From Desulfobulbaceae bacterium (lineage in GTDB: Bacteria; Desulfobacterota; Desulfobulbia; Desulfobulbales; Desulfocapsaceae): DNA of 64,000 nt. Numbering within the stretch: position 1 is the stretch's first letter; each line of letters opens with the position of its first letter. Position numbers and translations under genes: made by a program. The notes under the pieces were generated by a model. That model worked only from the letters and a program-made list of their open reading frames with translations, ran no database searches and was not told the origin of the DNA. This document shows positions 44,521-53,800 of the stretch, piece by piece. The stretch spans positions 25,764-89,763 of the forward strand of contig QKIH01000025.1 in NCBI GenBank assembly GCA_003249645.1, written 5' to 3'.

Positions 44521-45429
44521 ATGATAGCAAACAAACTTGTAAAAAGTTCTAAAGTCTTTGTCTTTTCCTTCTTTCTCTTGTTGCTCAATGGCTGCAGCAA
44601 GCTGATAGTGCTCGATTCAAAAGGGCCGATCGGGCAGGAAGAATCGACCCTGATCTATATGTCCATAGCGGCAATGCTGATCGTCATTGTGCCGGTTTTT
44701 ATCATGACATACCTCTTTGTCAAACGTTACCGGGGGTCCAAACACAACGATTACGATCCGACCTTTGTTCACTCCACCAAAGTTGAACTGGTAATCTGGC
44801 TCGTTCCAATAATGATCGTCGCCTTCCTCTCTTATCTGGTGATCGTTAAAACCCACGAACTGGATCCATACAAAGCAATCGCCTCGGACAACAAACCGCT
44901 CAATATCGAAGTCGTTTCACTTGACTGGAACTGGTTGTTCATCTATCCCGATCATGACATCGCAATGATAAATGAACTGGTGATTCCAGAAGATGTTCCC
45001 CTCAGTTTTAAACTGACTTCGGCAACAGTTATGACCTCGTTTTTCATCCCACAGCTCGGCAGCCAGATGTACGCCATGGCCGGAATGCGAACCCAATTAA
45101 ATCTCATGGCCCACGAAACGGGTACATTTGAAGGCCACAATATCGAGTTCAGCGGTGAAGGATATGACACCATGAATTTCAAGGTAATCTCTAAAACCAT
45201 CAATGATTTCGATAGTTGGGTGACCGAAGCAAAACAGCAGAACAAGCCTCTGGATCTGGCAACATACAATACAGTAAGCGAACCCAGCACAAATTACCCG
45301 GTAACCATTTTCTCCCCGGTGGAGCCAGGACTCTTCAACCACGTCATGGATGGGTTCATGGGATGGATGGGAGATCATTCGCAGCATACAGCTACAGATG
45401 AAATAAACAGCACGAAAAAGGGAGATTGA
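44521..45429 (+). CDS. cyoA: Cytochrome bo3-type quinol oxidase subunit II
   Basis: A 302-residue lipoprotein subunit. Lipobox LLNGC with Cys25, two membrane helices (about 42-65 and 85-108), and a periplasmic cupredoxin domain (about 120-220: [54 protein letters not shown]). The CuA cysteines of cytochrome c oxidases are absent, as in CyoA, so it belongs to a quinol oxidase. First gene of cyoABCD; its stop lies two bases before the cyoB start. The C-terminal tail (about 270-302) is His/Asp-rich and lacks an obvious equivalent in E. coli. Confidence 0.95.
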   Translation: MIANKLVKSSKVFVFSFFLLLLNGCSKLIVLDSKGPIGQEESTLIYMSIAAMLIVIVPVFIMTYLFVKRYRGSKHNDYDPTFVHSTKVELVIWLVPIMIVAFLSYLVIVKTHELDPYKAIASDNKPLNIEVVSLDWNWLFIYPDHDIAMINELVIPEDVPLSFKLTSATVMTSFFIPQLGSQMYAMAGMRTQLNLMAHETGTFEGHNIEFSGEGYDTMNFKVISKTINDFDSWVTEAKQQNKPLDLATYNTVSEPSTNYPVTIFSPVEPGLFNHVMDGFMGWMGDHSQHTATDEINSTKKGD

Positions 45430-45431
45430 AC

Positions 45432-47408
45432 ATGTTCGGAAGATTAACATTAGATGCCTTTTACCACGATGCCCTGCAGATGGGTGCTGTTTACGGAACC
45501 ATCGGCGGCGGTATAGCCCTTGTAGCCATTCTCACCTATTTCAAGAGATGGACCTGGCTCTGGAAAGAATGGCTGACCACTGTAGACCATAAGAAAATCG
45601 GTATCATGTATACCATCATGGGCCTCGTTATGCTGATCCGCGGCTTTGCAGACGGCATGTTCATGCGCTCACAGCAGGCTGTTGCCTTCGGCGCAAACCA
45701 TGGTTTTCTGTCACCCGATCACTTTGCCCAATTCTTCACGGCCCACGGTACAATAATGCTTTTGATGGTTGCCATGCCGCTCCTGGTCGGCCTGATGAAC
45801 CTGGTCGTCCCCCTGCAGATAGGTGCCCGCGACGTTGCCTTTCCACTGCTCAACTCCATCAGTCTCTGGCTGACCTTTACCGGTATCAGCCTGGTTATGG
45901 TGTCACTTGGCATCGGCGATTTTTCCATCAGCGCCTGGACGGGCCTTGCTCCTCTTTTTGAGAAAACCTACACACCGAACTCCGGTGTTGACTACTGGAT
46001 GTGGTCGGTGCAGCTTGGCGGTATTGGTTCGACACTGACCGGCATAAACTTTATTGTCACCATTCTCAAGATGCGTGCTCCCGGTATGACGCTGATGCGC
46101 ATGCCACTTTTTACCTGGACAGCGCTGACCACCAGCGTTCTCGTTGTCCTGTCCTTTCCGGTTCTGACCGGAGGACTCTTCCTGCTGACCATGGACCGTT
46201 ATCTTGGCATGCACTTTTTCACCAACGATCTCGGCGGCAATATGATGCTGTGGACCAATGTCTTCTGGATGTGGGGACATCCGGAAGTTTACATCCTGAT
46301 CCTGCCTGCCTTCGGCGTCTTTTCTGAGGTTGTAGCAACCTTTTCGCGAAAGGCTCTCTTTGGTTACAAGTCTCTGGTGTACGCCACTGCTGTTATCATG
46401 TTTCTCTCTTTTACAGTATGGCTGCACCACTTTTTCACCATGGGCAACCATCCGAATGTCAACGTATTCTTTGGCATAACCACCATGCTTATAGCCATTC
46501 CTACCGGAGTGAAGGTTTTCGACTGGCTGATGACCATGTATAAGGGCCAGCTTACCCTGAGTGTGCCGATGTACTGGACGATCGGTTTTTTCGTTCTCTT
46601 TGTAGTCGGAGGAATGACCGGCGTACTGATGGCCATTCCGCCAGCTGACTTTGTCGTCCATAACAGTCTCTTCCTTGTTGCCCATTTTCACAATGTACTC
46701 ATTCCCGGTGCTATTTTTGGCTACTTTGCAGGTATAAACTACTGGTTTCCCAAGGCCTTCGGCTTCAAGCTCAATGAGAAATGGGGCCGCCTTTCGTTCT
46801 GGGGCTGGACTGTCGGCTTCATACTTGCCTTCGGCCCGGTATACGTTCTTGGATTCATGGGTATGCCGAGACGGCTTTCTCATTATGACAACCCGCATTG
46901 GCAGATCTGGCTCATCATTGCATGGATCGGCATGGCACTTATTGCATTCGGTGTTTTTGCCATGCTCGTCCAGTTCCTACTGAGCATCATCAACCGGAAG
47001 AACCTGCTGGATGAAACCGGTGATCCATGGAACGGACGCACCCTGGAATGGATGACATCGTCTCCCCCGCCTGAATACAACTTTGCTGTCATCCCTGATG
47101 TAAATGGATTGGATGCCTTCTGGCAGCTGAAGGAAAAGAACCAGGCACATCCGAAAGTTGAAAAATACAGTGATATTGCAATGCCGAAAAGCAGGTCGGA
47201 AGGTTTTATCATCGGCTTGCTGACCACGACCTTCGGCTTTGCCATGATATGGTATATGTGGTGGCTGGCTATTGTCTCCCTTCTGGGCATTGTTGCCTGC
47301 ATCATCAAAATCGGTTTTACCGACGATATTGAATTTGTCATTCCTGCAAAGGAAGTAGAAGAAACAGAAAAAGAGTATCTTGAAAAATTGATAAAGGGTA
47401 CCGCATGA
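45432..47408 (+). CDS. cyoB: Cytochrome bo3-type quinol oxidase subunit I
   Basis: A 658-residue, about fifteen-helix catalytic subunit that reduces O2 and pumps protons. The high-spin heme/CuB site is intact: [22 protein letters not shown] with the His-Tyr pair, WLHHFFTMG, and [14 protein letters not shown] for the heme ligands; [10 protein letters not shown] supplies the low-spin His. The E. coli quinol-site residues Arg71, Asp75, His98 and Gln101 have counterparts in IRGFADGM and PDHFAQFF. The ATG at 45432 follows GGGAG; a TTG six bases earlier is not needed. The end overlaps cyoC by four bases (ATGA). Confidence 0.97.
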   Translation: MFGRLTLDAFYHDALQMGAVYGTIGGGIALVAILTYFKRWTWLWKEWLTTVDHKKIGIMYTIMGLVMLIRGFADGMFMRSQQAVAFGANHGFLSPDHFAQFFTAHGTIMLLMVAMPLLVGLMNLVVPLQIGARDVAFPLLNSISLWLTFTGISLVMVSLGIGDFSISAWTGLAPLFEKTYTPNSGVDYWMWSVQLGGIGSTLTGINFIVTILKMRAPGMTLMRMPLFTWTALTTSVLVVLSFPVLTGGLFLLTMDRYLGMHFFTNDLGGNMMLWTNVFWMWGHPEVYILILPAFGVFSEVVATFSRKALFGYKSLVYATAVIMFLSFTVWLHHFFTMGNHPNVNVFFGITTMLIAIPTGVKVFDWLMTMYKGQLTLSVPMYWTIGFFVLFVVGGMTGVLMAIPPADFVVHNSLFLVAHFHNVLIPGAIFGYFAGINYWFPKAFGFKLNEKWGRLSFWGWTVGFILAFGPVYVLGFMGMPRRLSHYDNPHWQIWLIIAWIGMALIAFGVFAMLVQFLLSIINRKNLLDETGDPWNGRTLEWMTSSPPPEYNFAVIPDVNGLDAFWQLKEKNQAHPKVEKYSDIAMPKSRSEGFIIGLLTTTFGFAMIWYMWWLAIVSLLGIVACIIKIGFTDDIEFVIPAKEVEETEKEYLEKLIKGTA

Positions 47409-48004
47409 AACAGGAAGCAGCAGTAGCCCACGGCGACGAACATCTCAAACATGTCGAAATGACATCACTGGGGTTCTGGATTTATCTGATGAGTGACCTC
47501 GTCATCTTTTCGATTCTGTTCACTACCTTTGTGGTTCTCGGGCGCAACTATGCTGGTGGGCCAGGACCGAAAGAGCTTTTCAGTCTCTCCTTTCTTTTTA
47601 TCGAAACCATGCTGCTGCTGATCAGCTCAGTGACCTACGGGCTCGGGATGGTGGCGGTGCAGGAAGGTAAAAACAATCAAGTCATGAAAATGCTTGGCAT
47701 AACCTTTCTGCTGGGCGCAGGCTTTGTCATCATGGAAGTAAGCGAATTCCTTGAAATGATCCATGCCGGCCACGGTCCGCAGGTAAGCGGATTTCTCTCA
47801 TCATTCTTCACCCTTGTCGCTACCCACGGTGCCCATGTCAGTGTCGGTCTGCTGTGGATGCTGCTTATGATGTACCAGCTTAAAACCAAAGGTCTCAGCC
47901 TCAATGTCAAATCACGTCTCATGCTGCTCAGTCTTTTCTGGCACTTTCTTGACATTGTCTGGGTCGGGGTTTTTACAATCGTCTATCTTGCAGGCATGGT
48001 TTAA
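47405..48004 (+). CDS. cyoC: Cytochrome bo3-type quinol oxidase subunit III
   Basis: A 199-residue membrane protein with five helices. Family sequence [24 protein letters not shown] and the [25 protein letters not shown] segment (given in parts: [19 protein letters not shown]) match CyoC/heme-copper oxidase subunit III. It stabilises subunit I. Start overlaps the cyoB stop in ATGA. Confidence 0.95.
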   Translation: MKQEAAVAHGDEHLKHVEMTSLGFWIYLMSDLVIFSILFTTFVVLGRNYAGGPGPKELFSLSFLFIETMLLLISSVTYGLGMVAVQEGKNNQVMKMLGITFLLGAGFVIMEVSEFLEMIHAGHGPQVSGFLSSFFTLVATHGAHVSVGLLWMLLMMYQLKTKGLSLNVKSRLMLLSLFWHFLDIVWVGVFTIVYLAGMV

Positions 48005-48016
48005 CACGAGGATAAA

Positions 48017-48346
48017 ATGGATCAGAATAAAATAAATGAAGCCCTGGGATTAGGCCATTTAAGCACGAAAAAATATCTCACAGGCTTTGGACTAGCTGTG
48101 ATTCTGACAATTGTGTCTTTCGGGTTGGCAGCGGTTGATGCACCTTCACGCACCGCTGTACTGACCGGTCTTTTTATCGCGGCTCTTCTTCAAATGCTGG
48201 TGCATCTCTATTTCTTCCTGCACCTTGACGGCTCATCAAAACAGCGCTGGAATCTCATTACCTTTGCCTTTTCTCTGCTGCTGATTTTTATCTTCGTCGG
48301 TGGTTCCATCTGGGTTATGGTCACCCTCAATGCACGAATGATGTGA
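48017..48346 (+). CDS. cyoD: Cytochrome bo3-type quinol oxidase subunit IV
   Basis: A 109-residue membrane protein with three helices: KYLTGFGLAVILTIVSFGLA, TAVLTGLFIAALLQMLVHLYFFLHLD and the C-terminal hydrophobic helix ending IWVMVTLNARMM. Matches CyoD. GAGG precedes the ATG; the gene follows cyoC by 12 bases and a strong terminator follows. Confidence 0.94.
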   Translation: MDQNKINEALGLGHLSTKKYLTGFGLAVILTIVSFGLAAVDAPSRTAVLTGLFIAALLQMLVHLYFFLHLDGSSKQRWNLITFAFSLLLIFIFVGGSIWVMVTLNARMM

Positions 48347-48372
48347 GTTGCAGCAAACAACTGCATCGTTAA

Positions 48373-48412
48373 AATAATAAAGGCGGCCCTGCAATGAGCC
48401 GCCTTTATTATT
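48373..48412. terminator. Bidirectional terminator between cyoD and cyoE
   Basis: A perfect 15-base stem AATAATAAAGGCGGC/GCCGCCTTTATTATT with a 10-base loop, flanked by A-rich and T-rich ends, so it can stop transcription from both convergent sides. Confidence 0.92.
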
Positions 48413-48453
48413 TTCAGTCTTTTGCCAGGTCACCAACACGTTTTTGTCTTCTC

Positions 48454-49341
48454 TCACCGTGTCATCAGTACCGCCAGACTGACAGTGGTCATATGAAGTA
48501 CCAGAGCGAGGTTCAAGGCCATAAACAGAAGCCTGTAGTCAGGCCGCTCTCGCCGCCCCAGCTGGTAGACAAACAAACCGCCAAGCAAGGAACAATTTAA
48601 AATTATCAGCCATCGAACCCAGATTACCCCCTGACCCGAAACAATCGGGAAAAACATCATCACAACAAGCAGAGACCCGATCCATGGCAGAAAGAACCCC
48701 TTGACCACGACATCGGAAAAACGATCAAGCAATGAAGGATACGGCCCTCCGATATAATCCTCTCTATGCATCAGCATAACCAGCCAGAAATGCGGCATCT
48801 GCCAGAGAAAAAACAGACCGAAGAGCAGCAGAAAACTATAGGCATTCACGCTGCCGCCTCCGCCTATCCAGCCTACGCATGGTGGAATAGCACCGCAGAC
48901 AGCACCCGGGAAAATTGCAAATAAGGATCGTTTTTTAAGCGGCGTATAGACAAAATTATAAAGAACCAATCCAGCAAGTCCCAAAAGAGCAGCATACAAA
49001 GAAGATGTTGAGGTTATGACGAACAAGCCTCCGGCAATAAGCAGAAAAGCCTGAAGAAGTGCCTGTCCAGCAGAGAACTCGCCTTTTACCATAGGCCTTG
49101 ACTTGGTTCGTTGCATTTTGCCGTCCTGCAATCTCTCCTGCCAGGAGTTCAGGGTTGCCCCTCCCATGGCCAGCAAAAAAATCCCCAAACCCAACAATAC
49201 GCCTGACAGCGAAAAGCTTCCGGCAGCCATCAGATAGCCGAAAAGTGTCGACAGACCGACCAGCAGACAAAGCCAGATTTTAGCAAGCCGGAATCGTCCG
49301 ACAAGGTGCTTGATGTCAATTTTTCTGAGGCGGTCAGTCAT
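48454..49341 (-). CDS. cyoE: Protoheme IX farnesyltransferase (heme O synthase)
   Basis: A 295-residue UbiA-superfamily prenyltransferase with about nine helices. It adds a farnesyl group to heme b to give heme O, the cofactor of the bo3 oxidase. The first Asp-rich site is LNSWQERLQDGKMQRTKSRPM: canonical enzymes read N-x3-D-x2-x-D-x-x-M-x-R-T, and here the first Asp is replaced by Glu. The second motif region is HREDYIGGPYPSLLDRF. It is convergent to cyoABCD instead of following cyoD as in E. coli. The ATG at 49341 is in frame behind a GTG; ribosome site weak. Confidence 0.93.
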   Translation of the reverse strand: MTDRLRKIDIKHLVGRFRLAKIWLCLLVGLSTLFGYLMAAGSFSLSGVLLGLGIFLLAMGGATLNSWQERLQDGKMQRTKSRPMVKGEFSAGQALLQAFLLIAGGLFVITSTSSLYAALLGLAGLVLYNFVYTPLKKRSLFAIFPGAVCGAIPPCVGWIGGGGSVNAYSFLLLFGLFFLWQMPHFWLVMLMHREDYIGGPYPSLLDRFSDVVVKGFFLPWIGSLLVVMMFFPIVSGQGVIWVRWLIILNCSLLGGLFVYQLGRRERPDYRLLFMALNLALVLHMTTVSLAVLMTR

Positions 49342-49804
49342 GCACCACACATTCCATCACTTGTTTTTTAAAAAAAATAATAATAAAAGCTTGTTAGCGT
49401 ATTTATTTGCCGCGATTACCAACAACGTTACGCATCAATAACTGGGCAACTTTTTTCTCATGCAGAATTACCGTATCAGCTGACAATGCTTTTTTTCTTT
49501 TGCAGATATTACATGATGTTATTTACGAAGAAACTACTTTAATCTTTGCCTGTCTACCAACATTTTTTCAACAATTCACCAAATGCTGGAACTTCTTCTC
49601 TCTTTCTATTGGATCAGAAGCGAAAGGACTTCTTTTTAACGATGTGCAGGCCCTCAATTCTTTTCAACCGGAACTCTGCCGCAGCAGAATTCCATGCAAA
49701 GTTACGGCACAAATATCTCAGGGGAAATGCAATGATAAAAGAGTGCAGCAAACGGCAGATCAGAAGAATAGTCCCCTTTGACCGGGGTCTGGGGGGACTA
49801 TATT
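49342..49804. other. Intergenic region of about 460 bases
   Basis: Contains the cyoE promoter (AT-rich, 49370-49400) and short open frames without ribosome sites or family features. The right end holds a nested hairpin (49769-49800), listed separately. Confidence 0.4.
49769..49800. repeat. Nested inverted repeats (hairpin within a hairpin)
   Basis: Outer arms TAGTCCCC (49769-49776) and GGGGACTA (49793-49800) enclose an inner inverted repeat GACC-GG-GGTC (49780-49789). It lies four bases beyond the Kelch gene stop codon. A weak T-run (TATTTT) follows on the plus strand only. It could be a terminator for converging transcription, a small RNA end, or a copy of a dispersed repeat; only one copy is seen in the window. 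Confidence 0.5.
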
Positions 49805-50995
49805 TTACATCTTTTTGGCTATAACGGAAGATAGCATCTCGGATTGCCCGCCAGCACCAGGATGATATGACCCACCGAGAATATAATGAAGGTCGTTATT
49901 ATCTATTACAGCTGAATGGGACACTCTCCCCTTAAGCATCGAGGGGGCCTTGGTCCAGCTGTCCGATGCTGGATCATACATTTCGATAATATCGTATGCC
50001 CCACAGCACCAGTCACATCCACCGGATACAAAAATCCTTCCCTTGCTGTCAACAGCCGCGGCTGCAGCGATTCTCGGTGTCGGCATCGGAGTTCCTGTTG
50101 TCCAGCTGTTGGTCGCAGGATTATAGATTTCAACGTTTCCTAGAACGTTACAATTCTGCCCGTATCCGCCAATAACATACATGAGACCATCTTTGCCACG
50201 GACTCCACATATTCCTTCCCGGGCAGTGGGCATTGCTGCAACCGTAGTCCATTGATCGTTGGTTGTAGAATATTGCAAGGTCTCGTTGGTAACAATGGTA
50301 TCCGGAGGATCATTCGCTGGATCAGGCCATGCGAAATTTTTCTTGCGGCCGCCGAAAATGTAGATATGTTCGTCAAGCCCTGAAAGAGCAAGGTGAAAAA
50401 CTCTGTCTGAAGTCATGCGACTCTTTAAAGACCAGGTGTCAGAGCCGGGGTCATACATCTGGGTGATGTAGCTGATGCCGTAAAAATCCGAATAAATCGA
50501 AGAATAATATTCATAGGCATCTGCTGTGATACTGTCAGGAAGTTTCAGGTATCCGCCGAAGGAGTATATTTTCCCATTGGAGCCATATGCTGCACTATGC
50601 CCTGCATGCGGAAAAGGCATGCGTTGACCGATCTGCCACGTTTTATTCGAAATAGTATAGATATGAACAAGTGAATCTTCCTTTTGGACCAGACTTTCTT
50701 CTGCGAATCCGCTTCGTCCTCCTATTGCATAAATTTTATTATTTATGCAGATGCTCTCAAGACAGTCTCTTGCTACTGGAAGTGGCTCTTTATTCATCCA
50801 TAGCTGAGCAATTTTTTCCCACCATCCCTCTACTGTAGAAAAAACAGGATGATAGGGAATTGGTTTAAAATCATCCAAATCCATTGGTTTCAGAGGCTCA
50901 TCATGTTTACTGTTGGCAAAAATTTTACTCAGAAAAGAGACATGATTAGTTGATAGATCCAGCAGTTCATCCATACGCTTGATAGTTTCAGGCAT
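49805..50995 (-). CDS. Kelch-repeat beta-propeller protein
   Basis: A 396-residue protein. After an N-terminal region without signal peptide (about 1-75) come six Kelch-type repeats with the double Gly at the end of each strand: KIYAIGGRSG, KIYSFGGYLK, HIYIFGGRKK, LMYVIGGYGQ, RIFVSGGCDW and LHYILGGSYH, each followed by a loop with Tyr-x6-Trp (e.g. YDPGSDTWS, YNPATNSWT, YDPASDSWT). Six blades make a full propeller. The role in bacteria is usually unknown; sugar or protein binding is possible. GGAGG lies before the ATG. Absence of an export signal suggests cytoplasmic location. Confidence 0.9.
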   Translation of the reverse strand: MPETIKRMDELLDLSTNHVSFLSKIFANSKHDEPLKPMDLDDFKPIPYHPVFSTVEGWWEKIAQLWMNKEPLPVARDCLESICINNKIYAIGGRSGFAEESLVQKEDSLVHIYTISNKTWQIGQRMPFPHAGHSAAYGSNGKIYSFGGYLKLPDSITADAYEYYSSIYSDFYGISYITQMYDPGSDTWSLKSRMTSDRVFHLALSGLDEHIYIFGGRKKNFAWPDPANDPPDTIVTNETLQYSTTNDQWTTVAAMPTAREGICGVRGKDGLMYVIGGYGQNCNVLGNVEIYNPATNSWTTGTPMPTPRIAAAAAVDSKGRIFVSGGCDWCCGAYDIIEMYDPASDSWTKAPSMLKGRVSHSAVIDNNDLHYILGGSYHPGAGGQSEMLSSVIAKKM

Positions 50996-51458
50996 TTTTG
51001 TATCCTCCGGGTAAACTTTAACTATCGTTTAAAACAAGATTGTTCTCCCCTTTTCTTCCAGGCGCAGTCCTGCCAAAAACACCCACCACCTCAAGCCTAA
51101 CCTCTAAAAAACCTTTTTACCACAACTTTATCACTCTTCATTATAAACGGTTTTACAGCGACATAAGCACAATCAAAAGCGTCATTTTATCATTATTATC
51201 ACGCTCTTTTACCAACAGCTCCAGTCGTAAAAGATTGTCTTTTGCCACTCGCAGGATCATCAAACGAACATGCACTATTTACGCGAACTCATTGCAATAG
51301 GCAGCAGACGGAGAAGAGTTTCAATAAAAGCTTAAGATAGTAAGAATTTTTATCACTTGTTTATGCCTTGCGAAAAGATTAAACTTTTAATTGTACCAAT
51401 CTGGTAATCAGGATATCCCAAGCCATCCCAAGGCTAAAATTCTACCGGAGGATCTACT
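50996..51458. other. Intergenic region of about 460 bases
   Basis: Divergent region between the Kelch gene and the superoxide reductase. It should carry both promoters; no operator, RNA gene or protein gene is convincing. A plus-strand open frame at 51040-51300 is rejected because of its composition and lack of ribosome site. Confidence 0.4.
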
Positions 51459-51866
51459 ATGCATACCCGACGCGATTTTCTCAAAACCACCGCAACCGTT
51501 ACTTCCATTCTTGCCATCAGTACAGTTACAAAGGCTTTCGCCGCAGAGACAGCACCCTACACGAATATCATCTATACAGCAGCTAATCCCGGTCGTTGGG
51601 ATGGAAAACAGGGGAGCCATGCCCCTCAGGTAACTATTACCGGCAATAAAGTAATGGCGGTCACCAAACACCCTATGTCTGCGGAACATTTTATCGTCAG
51701 GCACACTCTGGTACTCGAAGACGGAACCTTTGTCGGTTCAGCAAACTTCACGCCATCAGATAAACCTGAATCCAGTTACGAACTGCCTGTCGGCTATAAA
51801 GGAAAAGTATTCGTGACAAGCTTTTGCAATCTTCATGATTTCTGGCTGACTGAAACTCAAGTTTGA
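51459..51866 (+). CDS. Tat-exported superoxide reductase (neelaredoxin/SORL type)
   Basis: A 135-residue protein. Tat signal HTRRDFLKTTATVTSI (twin Arg at 4-5) ends near AFAAE (about 29-30). The mature part is a one-iron (centre II) SOR: ligands His54 (QGSHAPQV), His71 and His77 (KHPMSAEHF), Cys123 and His126 (SFCNLHDFW). It reduces superoxide to peroxide in the periplasm. The canonical EKHVP motif around the first His is replaced by QGSHAP, with Lys50 four residues before the His. There is no desulforedoxin domain. GGAGG precedes the ATG. A long hairpin follows (51892-51946). Confidence 0.93.
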   Translation: MHTRRDFLKTTATVTSILAISTVTKAFAAETAPYTNIIYTAANPGRWDGKQGSHAPQVTITGNKVMAVTKHPMSAEHFIVRHTLVLEDGTFVGSANFTPSDKPESSYELPVGYKGKVFVTSFCNLHDFWLTETQV

Positions 51867-51891
51867 TCTTGCAGCTTAACGAACCCTGCTC

Positions 51892-51946
51892 TGCCTACTG
51901 AAGATCTCAATAATCATTCAACAGTATTATTGGATCTTCATAGGCA
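51892..51946 (+). terminator. Long hairpin after the superoxide reductase gene
   Basis: Arms TGCCTA-ct-GAAGATC-t-CAATAAT (51892-51914) and ATTATTG-GATCTTC-a-TAGGCA (51926-51946) pair over about 20 bases with two small bulges. The T-run after it is weak, so it may be a terminator or a structured leader of the cytochrome gene. Confidence 0.55.
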
Positions 51947-52020
51947 ATAATTGTGCACGTTTTCTGTTATTCAACCGGTAAGACCAAAGAAATAATCCTT
52001 AAAAAAAGAAGGAGATGAGA

Positions 52021-52311
52021 ATGAAAGGAATGCTTGCTGCACTTCTATTTTTTGCCGTTATCGGCTTTGCTTCATTCAGCATTGGCCAGGATATTGATAA
52101 AACTGTATGCCAGCAGACTATCCAGGTGACCTGCACGTCCTGTCACAAAGCAGGACGTATTTGTAAAGAGCTTGACAACAAAAATGCAGATTGGCCAAGC
52201 ATTATTAAAGAAATGGGAGAATTGGGTAAATTAAGCCAGGAGATCCAGGATACTGCACTCAACTGCCTGACCAAGACTGATGATCCAAAAGAATTTGCCT
52301 GTCAGAAATAA
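52021..52311 (+). CDS. Small exported c-type cytochrome (monoheme)
   Basis: A 96-residue protein: signal peptide (MKGMLAALLFFAVIGFASFSIGQ) and one heme motif, CTSCH at 38-42. Three further Cys (30, 48 and later) could form disulfides, e.g. in CKELDNK and NCLTK. A Met in KEMGEL may be the sixth ligand. No family name is certain; likely a periplasmic electron carrier. AGGAG lies six bases before the ATG at 52021; the ATG at 52015 is too close to the site. It follows the superoxide reductase and might be its electron donor (inference). Confidence 0.85.
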   Translation: MKGMLAALLFFAVIGFASFSIGQDIDKTVCQQTIQVTCTSCHKAGRICKELDNKNADWPSIIKEMGELGKLSQEIQDTALNCLTKTDDPKEFACQK

Positions 52312-52405
52312 GGTATATCACGTGAAATCATGAGCTGATCAGCAGATGCTCCAACACGTTTTCCGCAAATGATTTAATAGATGTAGCAGGATCACTCGGT
52401 GGGTC

Positions 52406-52443
52406 AAAAAAATCAAAGGTCAAAGACTCCATTTGACCTTTGA
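52406..52443 (-). terminator. Rho-independent terminator of the hydrogenase/ABC operon
   Basis: A perfect 12-base stem TCAAAGGTCAAA/TTTGACCTTTGA with a 7-base loop; on the minus strand it runs into TTTTTTT (52406-52412). It lies 28 bases beyond the ATPase stop codon at 52471. Confidence 0.9.
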
Positions 52444-52470
52444 GATATCCGTTAAACAGCTCTTAACACC

Positions 52471-53043
52471 TTATTCAAGTCTTATCGTCCGACTGCAGAA
52501 AGCATCGATGACATCCAAATGACTGGCTATGAGGATACCTGTTTTCTCATGAACTGATCTGATATGCTTGATAATCCGGCCTATCATTGATTCATCAAGA
52601 CCGGTGAAAGGTTCATCAAGAAAAATGAGTTCAGGCTTTGTTATAAACCCTCTGATAATCGCTACCCGTTTTTTCATTCCTCTGGATAACTGATACGGAT
52701 AGTGATTTTCAACATCCTGTAATTGACAGACTTCTAGCCAGCGCTGGTAGAAATCGTGGTCTTTTATCTTGTCTTTGAGCGGATAAACGATATTTTCCCT
52801 TACCGTTTTGTACGGGAATAAACCGTCATCCTGAAAGACAACAGATATTTTATCCGTAAAACGCTCCACCCTCCCTGTAAATTGATCATCAAGGCCAGCC
52901 AGGATATGAATGAGGCTGGTTTTGCCTGCCGCTGACCGGCCTCTTAAAACAACCCGTTCCCGGGCTTCAAGAGTAAGGCTCAGCTTGTCGAAAATCTTGA
53001 ACGAATCGTACGACTTACTGATATTTTCTGCCCGCAAGATCAT
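52471..53043 (-). CDS. ABC transporter ATP-binding protein (NitT/TauT type)
   Basis: A 190-residue ATPase, short for the family (usually 230-270). Walker A GRSAAGKTS, Q-loop VFQDDGLFPYK, signature LSRGMKKRVAIIRGF (first position LSRGM instead of LSGGQ), Walker B LIFLDEPFTGLD and switch ASHLD. The ATG at 53043 is preceded by AAGG within the permease end, which the start overlaps. It is the last gene of the hydrogenase/flavoprotein/ABC unit. Confidence 0.88.
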   Translation of the reverse strand: MILRAENISKSYDSFKIFDKLSLTLEARERVVLRGRSAAGKTSLIHILAGLDDQFTGRVERFTDKISVVFQDDGLFPYKTVRENIVYPLKDKIKDHDFYQRWLEVCQLQDVENHYPYQLSRGMKKRVAIIRGFITKPELIFLDEPFTGLDESMIGRIIKHIRSVHEKTGILIASHLDVIDAFCSRTIRLE

Positions 53044-53047
53044 GGCC

Positions 53048-53800
53048 TTAACCTGCATAAAAGTATTTCTGCAAAAAAAGTCTGAACCAGCCGTCTATGA
53101 CGAGTTGAAAGCAAAACATCTGTAGGACAATAACCACCACATAAAGGAGAACTTCATCCATATTCAGGTATATTCTTGCAACATTAAACAGAAACCCGAT
53201 TCCGTTTTCAGCGCCGATAAATTCGCCGAGAATACACACCTTCACCGCCATGGTGGCCGATACAATCGCGGTGGATCGCATGATCGGAATAAGTTTTGGT
53301 ATATAAAGATCGCGCACAAGCTCTTTATGCGATCCGCCTGTGCTTTTAATAACCATGGTTAAAAGCGGATCATGAGACTGCAGTCCGGCCATGGTCTGCA
53401 GGGCGACAAAGGGCGTTACCATGATAACGATAAGAAGAACAGGAACCATGGACCCTGTCCCGACCATTATCACCAGCAGGATCGCTACAACAACTGCCGG
53501 GATAGTCTGCCCCATGGTGTGAAGGCTCTCGGCAAAACGATGAACTTTTAGCACTGCGGCAATGACTGCAAGCAAAGTACCAAGAATGAACGAAACAAAA
53601 GCACCAGTAAAGACACGCAGCAGACTCAGCTGCCAGTTGCGAAGGAACTCATCCTCCAGCAGTTTTGGCGCAATCGCAGCAACTCTCAACGGCGATGGCA
53701 GAATATATGATTCGAAAAAAAGAGACAGCAGTGACCAGACAAGCAGCAGCAACAGCAGCGGCGAAACTGTTTTCAAAAGATATTTAGAAAAGCTTCCCAT
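53048..53800 (-). CDS. ABC transporter permease (TauC/SsuC/ThiX type)
   Basis: A 250-residue membrane protein with six helices. The EAA-type loop reads IKSTGGSHKELVRDLYIPKLIPIMR (about 165-190), as in NitT/TauT permeases. It overlaps the binding-protein gene by 17 bases. The ATG at 53800 was chosen over an in-frame codon at 53824 deeper in the upstream gene. Pairs with the binding protein and the ATPase. Confidence 0.9.
   Translation of the reverse strand: MGSFSKYLLKTVSPLLLLLLVWSLLSLFFESYILPSPLRVAAIAPKLLEDEFLRNWQLSLLRVFTGAFVSFILGTLLAVIAAVLKVHRFAESLHTMGQTIPAVVVAILLVIMVGTGSMVPVLLIVIMVTPFVALQTMAGLQSHDPLLTMVIKSTGGSHKELVRDLYIPKLIPIMRSTAIVSATMAVKVCILGEFIGAENGIGFLFNVARIYLNMDEVLLYVVVIVLQMFCFQLVIDGWFRLFLQKYFYAG

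Noticed and set aside
45903..46898. Long minus-strand open frame (331 codons) inside cyoB
   Set aside because: It is antisense to a fully conserved CyoB reading frame, is very rich in His, Lys, Gly and Asn without domain features, and has no ribosome site; it is a shadow frame.
51040..51300. Plus-strand open frame of 86 codons before the superoxide reductase gene
   Set aside because: No ribosome site, composition follows local base bias, no hydrophobic or domain pattern.
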